DNA from: Inia geoffrensis
Taxonomy: Eukaryota; Chordata; Mammalia; Artiodactyla; Iniidae
Length of the DNA: 64,000 bases
NCBI GenBank assembly: GCA_036417435.1
Contig: CM070902.1
Span: forward strand, 179,619,945 to 179,683,944
Direction: 5' to 3'
Shown: positions 22,198 to 34,800 of the stretch, one piece after another
Position numbering within the stretch: the stretch's first letter is position 1
Layout: every line of letters starts with the position of its first letter
Notes under the pieces: generated by a model
Told to the model about the DNA's origin: nothing
Database searches by the model: none
Seen by the model: the letters and a program-made list of their open reading frames with translations, nothing else
Translations under genes and position numbers: made by a program

Positions 22198-22997
22198 TCA
22201 GTTTTCTAAGGGGAATAACTTCAATTTTTTCAGGAACTGTAAAATAACTTGTGAATTTAGGACTTTTATAGAAGTAAGACCAGGAAAATTCTACCAGACG
22301 AATCCTAATAGTCAAGCATCACGAGAAATGCCTAATCTGTTTTTACAAAGATAGCCTCACCACTGGCATATAACTGCTAATTACCAAGTGAAATAATACT
22401 AAAGGAAACAGCATTCCACTCACTGATTAATAAATCAATACAAAATGTAAATTTTTTTTGCAGGTTTTAGAAAGCATTATGTCAGAATTATGAAGAATTG
22501 CTGGATAAACCAAATGGTGTGATCAGGTCAGTGTGCACCTTATGTCTACAACACTTTGCAGCCAGAAAGGATTAGACTTGCTAAACATCTTCAGAGCACG
22601 TTCTGAAGTTCACTCCAGGCGCCTCCTTGCTCCCCTACCCCTGCCTCTCCTCCACAGGCCAGTGAGTGTTTTGGGGCTCCGTTGCTTGGGCAGGGTGGCC
22701 ATCTGGTCCTTGAGCTGAGCTGCTGGGATTGGTTCACTCAAGAACTGGAATAAGATGTACAGAAGCTCCGCATCAGTCCGTGGTGGTCCTTGGACACAGG
22801 AAGTCCAGAGACTCGGGAATAAGGGAAGCCTTTGGGGGCTGTTGTGATGAGAGAGCACAGAGGGGTGGTCTGCAGAGAAGAGAAGGGTAGGCAGGGATGA
22901 GGGGCTGAGAGAGGAGGTGCTGAGGCTCTTTATGGATTATCTCCAGACCCTGCCCTTGAGGTCAGACCCTGCCCTCACCTACAACACACTGACTCTT
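22198..22997. other. Unassigned sequence
   Basis: No recognisable gene or repeat. Confidence 0.4.
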
Positions 22998-23590
22998 TTT
23001 TATTATTATTATTAATTATTATTGGAGTAGAGTTGCTTTACAGTGTTGTGTTGGTTTCTACTATACAGCAAAGTGAATCAGTTATAGGTATACACATATC
23101 CCCTCTTTTTTAAGTTTTCTTCCCATTTAGGTCACCACAGAGCACTGAGTAGAGTTCCCTGTGCTCTACAGTAGGTTCCCACTAGTTGTCTATTTTATAC
23201 GTAGTAGTGTGTATATGTCCATCCCAATCTCCTAAACCACCCCATCCCCCCCTTCTCCCCTTGATAACCGTAAGTTTGTTCTCTACATATGTGTCTCTAT
23301 TTCTGGTTTGCAGATAAGTTCAGCTCTACCATTTTTCTAGATTCCACATATATGTGTTAATATACGATATTTGTTTTTCTCCTTCTGACTTACTTCACTC
23401 TGTATGACAGTCTCTAGGTCCATCCACGTCTTTGCAAATGACCCAATTTCGTTCCTTTTTATGACTGAGGAAAATTCCATGGTATATATGTCCCACATCT
23501 TCTTTACCCATTCGTCTGTTGATGGACATTTAGGTGGTTTCCATGTCCTGGTGATTGTACATAGCGCTGCAGTGAACATCAGGGTGGGAC
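22998..23590 (-). mobile_element. 5'-truncated LINE-1
   Basis: On the minus strand, the end of ORF2 (the frame at 23337-23603 keeps 'WVKKMWDIYTMEF' and '[20 protein letters not shown]') is followed by the 3' UTR. The poly(A) is seen as a (TTA)n tract at about 22998-23025. Only one or two disruptions are visible in the ORF2 piece. Confidence 0.93.
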
Positions 23591-24860
23591 GCGTGCGCTC
23601 CACTGACTCTGTGCACAGTGAGAATGTGTGAGCCCCTCTTTCTTCCTATGATGGTGTTTGATAACTTAAAGGGTGATATCACCTTACTCTCAGCACGTGT
23701 GCACAAGGAACTCAAAGTTAAGGTGACTGGACCATAAAATTGCTATTACCGCTTAGTACCAGCGCTTTTTGGAGGGATTGTGGAGTACTATGAAATAAAG
23801 AGGTACTTACGTACATCAGGAGGGAACTAAAAAGAACACGAGCGTGGAGCTGTGAACAGCTTGTTCGCACCGTAAGCCTCGGGCTGGCCTTGCTTCACCA
23901 GCACCACCTATCCCTGCCAAAAAATACATTTTCCAGAGCAGCTGGAGTAACTACTGGGACACAAGGAGATTAGTGAATATTCATGTGTTTTAGCTGCCGC
24001 CAAGGTGAATCTTCCCAAATCCTGATTATGTTTATTGAAGTGAAACATCTGCCAATAAGAAGGAGACATGTTTATGGTAACGGCATAGCTGTGGCTTCTG
24101 TCCTCTGAATAAGGATAATACAGACATTGTTGGCTGCATGGCCTCATCCTTGGGGGTTTTCTTTTGTTCTCTTTATTGTTATTATTTGTGAGTAGTAAGC
24201 TCTTTAGAGTAAACTTCTTGTGCCACTGAGATTGCTAGCCATTATGGCAATAAAAGGGCTATTTGTTGTCTTTCCTGTTGGAAAGTGGCTAATGCAGACA
24301 AGAGACCTGCTCAGGAAGCAATGGGTTCGTAACATAAACCAAACTTGGATGTTTCTTTTCAGGGTTTAGACACTAACCGGTGATGACCCAGCTGAGGTCC
24401 GTGAGAACACCGCATGTCCTCACAGATATGAGCAGCCCAGGCGTGAACTGTCCTATTTTTTTCAATATTCTGGGAACAGTAATAAACACGAAGTTCTCCA
24501 CTGTCTGGGGATAGAACGACGGGAGTTGTGTAAATAGACTTAAATCGGATTTCCTGGGCATGACTGTTTCCATTACCTACCCAGGACTTTATTTGGAAAT
24601 AAAAGGACTATTATGAAAAATATAAAACTTAAGATCCTTTATATCCTCATTCAACCAGAACTTCAGGGCCCATCTGGGGGGCACACCTTCCCCAGGGGTG
24701 ACTGGGACGAATTGGGCGTAATCTCTGGCCTCGTGAAGCTTACATTCTAGTAGAAGGGAAAGAGAGGCAAGCACAGAGCATCACTCTGCCCTAATCCTCA
24801 GGCTGGGCAGTGAGGTCCAAGGGCAAACGTCCTAACGGGCCCCCCCTCCCTATGGACTGT
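23591..24860. other. Unassigned sequence
   Basis: No gene or named repeat seen. Confidence 0.4.
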
Positions 24861-25278
24861 GTTTGTTTCCTGGAGCTGCCTTAACAAAGCACCACCATCT
24901 GGGCGACTCACAACAGTGGGTGTTCATTCTCTCCCAGTCAGGAGGCCGGAGGCTGGAGAAGGGGCTGGCAGGGCCCTGCTCCCCGCCGAAGCGCCCCGTG
25001 GAGGGTCCCTCCTCTCCCCACAGGTCCTGGGGACCCAGGCGCTCTTTGAGTTGTGGCAGCACAGCTCCAGGCTCTGCCTCCGTTCCCCTCTGTGTCCCTG
25101 TCCTCACATCCTCTGATCACAGGGACACCAGCCATGTTGGGTTAGGGCCACCCTCCTCCAGGATCACCTCTTCTCAACCTGTTACATCAACAGTGACCGT
25201 GTTTCCAAACGGGGCCATAGGTGGATGTGCTGGGGATTAGGGCTTCAACTTATCTTCCCGGAGGACACAGTTAACCCA
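24861..25278 (-). mobile_element. MLT1-like LTR (ERVL-MaLR)
   Basis: The reverse complement of an MLT1 LTR is recognisable in order: 'tttcctggagctgccttaac', 'aaagcaccaccatctgggcg', 'tgtccctgtcctcacatcct', 'gaccgtgtttccaaacggg'. The GC-rich character gives rise to long but meaningless frames on both strands (for example 24863-25240). Confidence 0.8.
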
Positions 25279-26880
25279 CGACATGGAGCATTTAGCGAAG
25301 AGTGATGCTTGTAAGAGTGGGGTAATCACACACCTGCAGAAAGTAATGAGACATAAAGAGAAAGGAAGAATGGATAAAGAGCTTTTGAGTGACGTGAGCT
25401 GGAGGTGGACGCCTGTAACCCTAATTCTCTGGTTCCTGATGGGTGGCCATCTTCAAACCAGGTCACCTTGTCCTGACCCGGGAGTACCGCTTTCAGCTCC
25501 CTCCCTGGACACTTCTGTGCACAATATACCGTCACTGCGATTTCTCACCTGTGACTCCACCAGGGCAGGGCCTGGGTCTCAGCGACCTACTGTCAAGATC
25601 TCCCAAATCAGAGAACTTCTTGAGCCCATGCCAAGCCTCTGGCACCCGGCTTTCCCGGTTGGCTACTTTGGAAGGGACAGAGCTGAAGTCCAGGAGGTAC
25701 ATATACTCAGAGTACACATATGCAGTTTTATCTTTCCCATTTTTAAAGGGAATGCATATCCCCTGTTTAAATATCCTAACACAAAGTGTTACTTGCGGTG
25801 TTTCAGAGCAAGGAGTTGGTTTATCTTGAAAACGTAGCTCATTGTTGCTTTTCCAGCAGACGCCCTATCCAGACGGCCTTTTCAGGGAAATGAGTCCACA
25901 TAAACACCCACAATGGGCCATTCAACACAAACCCTGTCCCAGAACAGGTATTTCCAGTGTGTCCTTCCATGCGCAAATACAATGCCCCAGAAGGACAAAG
26001 CTTGCACAAATGACACACCGCAAACAGAGAGATTTCAATAGCACCAGAGGAGTTCAGAGTCACTGTGACATTGCTCTGCAGAAAGAATAGTCTCGGCAAA
26101 GACACCCTGGGTGGTTGGGCGAGTGGGCTGTGATAATTCTCTCTGGTGTTACTCATCAATCTTCTAATTCTTGTTTTAAAAGGTTAAAACACACACATAC
26201 TCCTTGCCCTATTAAATTCTTCTAAAAATGCTTAACTCCTTCTGTTTCTGAAAATAGTACAATGTTCCTGTCTTACAAGAACACCTCTCAAGTTTATTTC
26301 CATAAATAAAAGAAAGCTCTTCAGGGAATGAGTTCTTTCTGTTCAGGTTACTTAAGACTTTGCATTTCCTACTCTGACTTTGGGACATTAAGTAACTGTA
26401 CAAGATGACAGAAAGAATCTAGTCAGCCGTTTTATGTGGCTACTTTCCAGATTAAAGTGTATATGCGGAAGTTTTTGTAATAAAGTGTTTATGGGAACTG
26501 TCCCATTTCCTAGGAAGAGCTGCTTTTATTCAACCCCCGCCATATTCTTTCACTACTAATAAAAATACACTGACTATGATCAGAAAACTGTTTTGTTTTG
26601 TTTTTTTCCTAAAAACTGGCCAAACATTGCAAAGTTTCCCTGTATTTGTTTTTCAAAAAGCCTGCCTGGGAAAAGTCAATTCCAAGAACTATGAGGGACA
26701 GAATGCTAAAAAAAAAAAAGCCTTTGGTGAGTTGATGAGGAAAGACTGTTCCAGGTGTGGGGAGAAGCTTGGAGGGCTGCATGATTCACAGAGGTAACCA
26801 CAAATAAATTCATCTCAGATACGGGAAGGGTACTAAGGGGAACGCGGTAAATAAGGATATGCTTAACAGAATCCACAAAT
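25279..26880. other. Unassigned sequence
   Basis: The longest frame in this stretch (25283-25837, about 184 codons) resembles no family that I know. It overlaps other long frames in a second register and on the opposite strand, so I treat it as chance. Confidence 0.4.
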
Positions 26881-27090
26881 AGCAGCTGATATTTACTGAG
26901 AGGTTACTATATGCCAAGTCCTGTGCGCTAATTATCTGATTGAACCTCCCTCCAGTTTTATAAAGTGGACACTACTATTGTGCTTATTTCATAACTATTA
27001 AATTAAGGAATAGGGTAATTTGCCTAAATGACCACGACTTAGGAAACCAACGTTCTACAGGATCAGCTGGCAACAGGATGTCCAGAGCCA
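26881..27090 (-). mobile_element. MIR SINE
   Basis: The reverse complement of MIR can be followed: 'gatatttactgagaggttac', 'tatatgccaagtcctgtgcg', 'gtggacactactattgtgct', then the core 'agggtaatttgcctaaatga'. Divergence is high, as expected for this mammal-wide family. Confidence 0.75.
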
Positions 27091-27177
27091 GATCTGAAGA
27101 GCTGCAGCTAACACCTTTTAAAATTTTTGCAGCTTTGGATGTGTGGGGAAAACTACCAGTTCACAGGGATATTTGTT

Positions 27178-27716
27178 TTTTTAACATCTTTATAGGAGTA
27201 TAATTGCAGTACAATGGTGTGTTAGTTTCTGCTTTATAACAGAGTGAATCAGCTATACGTATACATATATCCCCATATCCCCTCCCTCTTGCGTCTCACT
27301 CCCACCCTCCCTACCCCACCCCTCTAGGTGGTCACAAAGCACCGAGCCGATCTCCCTGTGCGATGTGGCTGCTTCCCACTAGCTATCTGTTTTACATTTG
27401 ATAGTGTATATATGTCCATGCCACTCTCTCACTTCATCCCAGCTTACCCTTCCCCCCTCCCCGTGTCCTCAAGTCCATTCTCTACACCTGCATCTTTATT
27501 CCTGTCCTGACCCTATGTTCTTCAGAACCTTATTATTATTATTATTTTTAGATTCCATATATATGTGTTAGCATATGGTATTTGTCTTTCTCTTTCTGAC
27601 TTACTTCACTCTGTATGACAGACTCTAAGTCCATCCACCTCACTACAAATAACTCAATTTTGTTTCTTTTTATGGCTGAGTAATATTCCATTGTATATAT
27701 GTGCCACATCTTCTTT
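27178..27716 (-). mobile_element. 5'-truncated LINE-1, young subfamily
   Basis: The minus-strand 3' UTR shares the 'ctttataac' type and the C-rich (G-rich in sense) block with the L1 at 466-1796. It starts with a T-run and 'aacatctttataggagtata' at 27178 and reaches the ORF2 end at 'ttccattgtatatatgtgcc'. A TTA-rich stretch at about 27528-27548 is an internal expansion. Confidence 0.9.
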
Positions 27717-27849
27717 ATTATTTAAACTTCCACATCTGTCGCATTTGGTGACTCGAGTAGACTTCTTTCACTGTTTCAATTCCTGGTGTTTGGGCTCCTC
27801 ACCCCATACACTGGCGACCCTTCCAAGCGTCCCCTTTGCAACCATCTGT

Positions 27850-28490
27850 GTAGTGAATTCGCTCATTTTTCTACTGGGTGTCCTCTTTTTCTCAATGAAA
27901 CATTTCCCCACTGTAATGTCATAAATTTATTCTCCTTTATTGTCTTCTAGTATTCTTTCATTTTAGCTGCCAAGTTTAGGACTTTAATCCATCTGGAGAT
28001 TACCTTTGTTTATATGTTTTGCCATTTTATTTTTCTCCATATAATGAAATCCCATAAACTCATCTACTAAGTACTATTTTGTTGTTAATGACGACAGTAG
28101 AGATTGCCTCCATAAAACTTTCTAAACAAACGAGACTCTGGTGTTTATATTGCATTCCATTGATCTTTTTGTTCCCATGTCAAAAACATACTATTTTAGT
28201 TTATTTTGCCTTGTTTTATTTTATTTTACCACAATGGCATTGCAAAATGTCTTCATACATCATGGGGTGAGCTTCCCTCTTTGTTCCTCTTATTCATAAT
28301 CTTTATTATTCATGGATTCTTTTTTATCCATGTGGTTTCTTAATCAGTTTGTTCAGCTTTTTCAAAAATTCTGCTGAAATATTTCCAGAAAAGACACAGA
28401 ATTTTAACTTGGTTTGAGAAGAATGACATCCTTACCATGTTAAATTATGCAAATCATAAACAGTGTTTATCTCTACTGTTATTGAGGACT
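27850..28490 (-). mobile_element. Old LINE-1 (L1M-type) ORF2 fragment
   Basis: Diverged minus-strand ORF2 phrases are seen, such as 'ggactttaatccatctggag', 'gcattccattgatctttttg' and 'tttcttaatcagtttgttca'. No ends are visible. Confidence 0.6.
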
Positions 28491-29010
28491 TTTTGTCTTT
28501 TCATAGAATTTTTAACATGGATTTGCTTACTTATTTGCTTATTATCTGTGGTAACATACAACAGAGAAGTGTGCACGTCTTGTATGAATAGTTCAATAAA
28601 TTATTACAAACAGACCACATCCATGTAATCACCATCTGGGTTTAAAAAAAATAGGAATATTACCAGAAGCCCAGAAACTTCCCTCATCCCCCACCCCCAA
28701 GAAAGCTTCCTTCTCCCCAGAGCAGATGCCAATTTTATTTCTGGTATTCTAGCTTAGCTTTGCTGATTTTTAGATCCTATGACAATGGAATTGTCTAGAA
28801 CACAGTTTTTTTGTGTCTTTTATCACTTACCATTATGTTGGCGAGATGCACTGATGCTGATTTATGTAATAGTAAGTAACTATTTCATGGTATAACAGTT
28901 TTAGTGTTGTCTAAATGTATGTATCCACTTGTACATTTGGGCTATTTCCAGAGCAGGGAAGCTGCTGGGGTGTCAGAATTCCTAGTTCAGCTTTAACTGA
29001 CAGCACCATG
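28491..29010 (-). mobile_element. Old LINE-1 (L1M/L1MB-type) 3' region
   Basis: The order 'tgtaatcaccatctgggttt', 'aggaatattaccagaagccc', 'tggaattgtctagaacacag' and 'acatttgggctatttcc' follows old L1M minus-strand sequence. It may be part of the same element as the preceding block or a second copy. Confidence 0.65.
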
Positions 29011-31289
29011 CAATTTTCCAAGGTCGTCATCATAACCATTTACTTTCATACCCACAGCAAACAATTCCACTCCCCCCATACCCTCACCGACTCGAGCTGT
29101 GACTGTGTCCTTATCTGTGCTTCACAACAAAAGGCACATCGTTTGCCCTTTAATTGGACATGTTGACTTTGGTGACTGATTAGTGTGGTATCTGCCAAGA
29201 TCCATCACTTTTCATTCAGTAGTTCCCCTTCATAACTAACAAGTCATTCAAGTCTGTGTAAATATCTTGTTTCTCTCCCAATTTTTGAGTATTCACTGAT
29301 GGTTTTATAACTACATTTTTCATATATAACATATATATATATATTTATTTATTTATTTTAGGCTTGCGGTATAAAGGAGACACCTGCCCTTTTAGAACAT
29401 ACTCTGAAGAGCTCAGGCATTTAAAATGTGCTACGACTTGTTTCATGGTCCAGCCTTTGACGCATCTTGGTGAACACTCTCTGTGTGTTTGAACTTTGTA
29501 CAATGATTATTTCTGTTTCAATAGACTATTTATTTAAAGATCTCATTTATAATGTCTAAATTTGAAGGAAAAGAAGGCCTACGTTCAAATTTGAGAAGTA
29601 TTTTAGACTCCTTGAAGGATATAGTTATCAGAAAGGCACTCTATTCTTTTTAATTAATTTAAAACGAAATGCTCATAAAGATCCAAATGGGTAAAGCCAT
29701 TTTATTTCATTTTCTACCACATTCAAAATTCCTACTGATGCTAGAACCACAGCACAGGAGCTGCAGGGTCCATTTCGTGACCCTCGCTCACCAGAAACCT
29801 CTGCCATCTCCGGGCAGGTCACAAGAGCATGTCCACATTGGTGCACTTTCTCAAATTCACCCTCCTGCCTTTTCCCTAAGAGTGGTATCCCTCCCTTTCT
29901 TTATGAGATTCCCACAGTGTGTCTGTTAAAATTACATATTCTTGGTACCTGCTTTCATATATCCTGATTCTTTGGATTTCAATGGAGTCCAGGAATTTGC
30001 ATTAAAAACAAACAAAGACCAAGAAGAGTCTCATGCGGGTGGTTGGGGGACCACATTTGAGACACAATGTCCTCACTCATCCTGATTTTTATACTGGTAC
30101 GGATGTGTTTGTCCTTCTTGGACTCTGGGTCTGTTTGCACCAAAGGGTATAAGAAGTGGGCTGAGGAATAGAAGTGAACTAACTCACAGGAGCACCAATA
30201 GCCATTTGACTGCAGCCCCAACTCTTGAAGTTTGAATATTAGATTCACGTAGGCATTCTCCTTGATTTGGGCTTAATAATACTAAATGGTTAGACTATCT
30301 AACAATCAGAAATTCCAAAACATGTTGTTCACAAAGCAATAAATTATTTGAATGAAAGGAAGCTCTACTAGGTCAGGACATAAAGAATATTCTAAATCTA
30401 GACACGCTGTCATATGGCTGACCGTATGTATATGGTATAACAACCAAGAGGCAGGGTGGACTTGGGCCATTCCCTGATGAGCCGTCTTCCTCGTGCTGGA
30501 AACTTGGTGGAGCCATTATGAAGGCATCTACTTCCGTCTGCCAGGGATGTTAATACTCTCCTCTGTGCCAACTAAAAATATCTAAAGTGTCTGTTTTCTA
30601 GTTCTTCATAAAACTTTTAAGTTTTCACCCATCTCTTTTCAGCTGCTGTGAAAAGTTGTTTCTGTGATAAACTGCACAGGCTTTTGAAGAGCAGACTTTT
30701 CCTTTCCAGCCCAGCAGAGTATTAATAGCTCTTTTTTAATTGGATAGAACTTTCATTTTCACTTTTTCTTTTGAGAAAACCAATCTGTGCTAGTTGTGGA
30801 AACAATTATTCAACATGCAGCTTAAAAAATCTATTAGAACAATCTCTCGGGAAAGTCAAAAGCCAGAGGCAGGATTAACTTCCAAGAGGGAGGACAGTTG
30901 TTTACACTGAAGGTTGTGCAATCCAGCAAATACGTGAGGTTTATTTTTAGCATAAATTCAGCTCTTCCATTTTCCCCTACAACTGAGCAAGAGCATTAAC
31001 ATGATTAAAGTGGTCCTAAATCACTGTACAACCGCATGCCAGAAAGACAGGAATTAGACTATGTATATACTGGAACAGAGAAAGGCTGTGAAATTCTAAG
31101 TTTCACCTAATTTTTCTTAGAGTACTTTTCCAAACAATTTTTTCCTCTAATACTTTATGTGATCCAACAGTGAAAAGTAGAGCAGACAATTTCAGAGATG
31201 ATTGAAATCAGCGCTGCCTGTGGAGAAATCAATCTGAAGGCCTTGTGGTCTCTTTAAATTCATTATATGATAAAATAAAATTATGTCCT
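29011..31289. other. Mostly unassigned sequence
   Basis: A short (AT)n and (TTTA)n patch lies at about 29320-29360. Nothing else is recognised over this 2.3-kb stretch. A frame at 29979-30248 has no resemblance to known proteins. Confidence 0.4.
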
Positions 31290-31662
31290 TCCCCCCTTTC
31301 CCCTTTGGTAACCATAAGTTTGTTTTTATGTCTGTGGGTCTATTTCTGTTTTGTAAATAAGTTCATTTGTATTTTTTTAGATTCCACATATAAGTGACAT
31401 CATACGACATTTGTCTTTCTCTGTCTGACTTACTTCACTTCGTATGATAATCTCTAGGTCCATCCATGTTGTTGCAAATGGCATTATTTCATTCTTTTTA
31501 TGGCTGCGTAATACACTAGACTCAATATTTTTTAATAACCTATAAGGGAAAAGAATCTGAAAAAGAATAGATATAACTGAACCACTGTGCTGTACACCTG
31601 GAACTAACACAACATTGTAAATCAACTACACTTAAATTAAAAAAATAATAAAATTTAAAAAG
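31290..31662 (+). mobile_element. 5'-inverted (twin-primed) LINE-1
   Basis: The right part (about 31516-31662) is the terminal ~140 bases of L1 in plus sense, from 'actcaatattttttaataac' to 'acaacattgtaaatcaacta' and an A-rich tail. The left part (31290-31515) is more upstream L1 sequence in inverse orientation ('gatggctgcgtaatac' at its inner edge, 'cttcccccctttcccctttg' at its outer edge). About 130 bases of L1 between the two parts are missing. This arrangement is the known product of twin priming. Confidence 0.85.
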
Positions 31663-31703
31663 ATGACAAAATTGTAAATGTAACAATGATAATAATAGTT
31701 ATA

Positions 31704-31838
31704 GGACTTCCCTGGTGGTCCAGTGGTTAAGACTCTGCCTTCCAATGTGGCGGCCGTGAGTTCAACCCCTGGTTGGGGAGCTGGGATCCCACATGCCTCA
31801 GGGTGCGGCCAAAATCTAAAAAAATATAAAAATAAAAA
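31704..31838 (+). mobile_element. Short tRNA-derived SINE related to CHR
   Basis: About 130 bases: head 'ggacttccctggtggtccag', a B-box-like 'gagttcaacccctggttggg', end 'gggtgcggccaaaatctaaa' and an A/T-rich tail. It lacks the longer body of the other SINEs, so it represents a shorter, likely older subfamily. Confidence 0.88.
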
Positions 31839-34800
31839 AATATATAATAATGATGAACACCTGCTTAAATTCCAAGATCACTGAAACACGAGGGAAAGAT
31901 AATAAAAGAGACTATTTGAAAACTATTCTGAATATTTCTCCATAGGTAACTGACCTTTAGAAGACCAGTTAACCCCTGGGGATCCGGTTTACTTTACTAT
32001 AAAAGTGATTGAATTTAATGTCATAAATGTATGCATCGATAAAGGAAGTGGAAGGAATAGCCAAAGATATTCTTTATATTAGAAAACACAATCTATTAGC
32101 GTAAGGAACAGTTGTTCTGTTAATAGCCAACATGATTTCCAGGCTTTTAAACCTGGGTAGGAAGCACCAACAGTGTGGCTTAAACAACTAGAATCCTAAG
32201 TGAATCAGTGAGCTTCTATGAGCTTCAGTTTCCTTGTCATCGAAAATGAAAAGAGTTGGACTAAATCAAGTGTTCTTTACCTAGGTTACGATTTGCAGTC
32301 TCAGAGGAAACAAGAGCCCCTGACAGAGAATGAGGAATTCTGGATGCGTGTGCATTTGCTAGGAATAGGTCCACGGCATCCTTTTTGGACCGTCAAAGGG
32401 CTCCGAGGCTAGGAACATGCCATGTGCTCCCAAAGTCCCCGCTGTTCTGACAACCTACGGGCTGTATGACTTCCAACTCCACTTGAGTTCTGATTAAGGA
32501 AAAAACTCCCTTTTTTATTGAGCTTACAGTCCAAGTGATTATATATCGTAAAATCTAAATAGTCTATTGTCCATTGGAAATACTTCCTTATAAATAAATA
32601 GAATAATTGTCCTTTTATAACAAGGATATTCTGTAAATCAGTTGTCATGAAGTTCCTCAAGCTCTTTCTTTGTCCAGACAGACAGCCCAAGTTGATTACA
32701 AATTCCGTTCACATGGAGACAGTGTCCATAAAGAGAAAACAAAAAGTTGTTTTTATATGCAGCAGGGTTCTTCTTGGAGAACAGATGGACAGTAACACAG
32801 AAGCAGGTGGGATGTGTACACGTGTGTTATGTAAGAAGAGGCAAACACTTTGGCTTAATGAGAAAGGCGTCTTCAGTTAAGGTTGTGGAGGACATTTTTC
32901 CATTGAAGCGAAGGCATAATCACGAAATAATAAAGCTGTCAAAATAAAAGCTGCTTTAGTAACTGTGATGAGTTTTGTCTTGGTGTCTGAAGAAGGGGAG
33001 TGTGCAAAGATGGAGCGGATGCAAACCAAGGGACCCCGAACTGGGGACTGACAGACAGGGTGACATGTTCACATCTGGCAGAAGTCTTCTGGCTTCAGAG
33101 GTTTTCTTCTTTAAAATTTCTCTTCTCCTTGTGAAATGTCTCATGTGACAAGATGCAGGCCTTAGGTGTATCATAAATGCAACCACTGATTTGTAATTCC
33201 CAGAGGATAAAGAGTTTTGTTAGGACATCCTGGGCCTAATCTTTTGTGAGTTTCTTAGGACATTGCCCCAGTTCTTTAGACTCTTGAAGGAAAACATTGC
33301 TTACATGGAATTCGTTCCCTAGTCTTCCAGTGCTTTTGACTTTGGAACTGTGTGCATGGTGAAGGTGAGATGTATAGGAGGAAGAGATGGAAGGGGAGGC
33401 TCTTCCTTCTGGCTGGATCCACGTGATCGGAATTATAATGAACTAGAGGTGTGTAGGTATAAGTAGATCTCATCAAACGAGACAAACCAGAGTCTACTGA
33501 CTATTGATACGTGTGCTTATAGCTTGATAAAATGCAAGTGCTTTACAGAAAAGGAGGCTGAAAGATCCCAGGGGGATGTTGGAAGAATATGCTGATGTGG
33601 GAAGGGGCTGACGTACAAGCAACTGAGAGTTTTGAGAAGTGCATTCATTCACCTTCTCCCCGGGATGCACACTGGAACTCAAAAATAATAAAGCAAAATC
33701 ACTGCTCCAAGGAGCTAGCAGTTTTGTGCTGAAGAAAGGTGGGAAGAAGAATGGAAATAAAATATGAGACAGAAGATATCCAGGATGTGATGACCGAGAT
33801 TAGAAATATTTTACAAATTGGGCTGATTAGACTCTTGTTCTTAAAGCAGAGGGAAGATTAATAGCAAAACTGCCAACAGCACCCTCTCAGGCGTTCTATC
33901 CTCCGTCACTATTTAGGTGACTGTGGAGAGCAGGCCATTTTGACCTCAAGGAGCTGCCCTGGGTTTCAAACCCGGTGACAGAACTTTATTCTTCCAGGGA
34001 CTTCAAGAGACCAAAAAAGAAAATTGAGTCTTGTGCTACAGGGTGAAAGTACAGATTAACTACCAAGACAATGAAGTCAGGGGAGCAACCATTGGGGGTG
34101 AGGGGGAGAAGAGTTAGCCTAGAAGAGATTCTCTCCTGCGTGCAAACCCTTTAAGCTGAGCGAGTGACCGGAGGCTGTGTACTAGCATTTATCTCTTGGG
34201 TAAATTGTATCCCGAGACCCCCTCTGTCTGAGGGAAAAATAGTCTTGCATATGAGGAGGGATGCCACCAGGGAAGAGAAGGAAAGAGATGACAAGACATC
34301 TGGACCCTAACACCACAAAGGACACACATAAACTTGACATTTTAGGCCTCAATAAATATCACAGCGGTGGAATAAGGATGGAGAGGTACAGATGTGATTT
34401 TTCAAAAGATATTCAAAAGCTGTGTTGTGAGAACTCACAGAGGGAATTTATTGGGGAATCTTTGGAGACAGTGATCAGAGACAACTGAGGCTCAAGGTGG
34501 TTCAGCTCCATCTGTAGGAAACAGAAAAATTAAACTGTAATTGGTGTTCTGAACAAGAGAGCAGGTGTTCAGGCTATCACAAATTACCTGTAGAAAGATT
34601 TAAAGTTTTGTGTCACTCACTTCATCCTTCAATGCTTCTTGGAATCCTGTCTCCTTTCAAGGGGAAATAAATGGCAGCAGCAGACAGGGTGAGGAAAGAG
34701 ACTGGGGCCCCTGGATCACTGCACCATGACACTTGTGACCTCATCATAGTTGCTTGTTCTTGTTTATCTAACTTTACCCCTTCCCTCTCAATTCCATGCC

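Noticed and set aside
24863..25240. 125-codon frame and its opposite-strand partners
   Set aside because: It lies within an MLT1-like LTR; the high GC content makes stop codons rare in several frames.
25283..25837. Open frame of about 184 codons on the plus strand
   Set aside because: No resemblance to a known family, another long frame overlaps in a second register, and there is no splice, promoter or conservation evidence. Probably chance.
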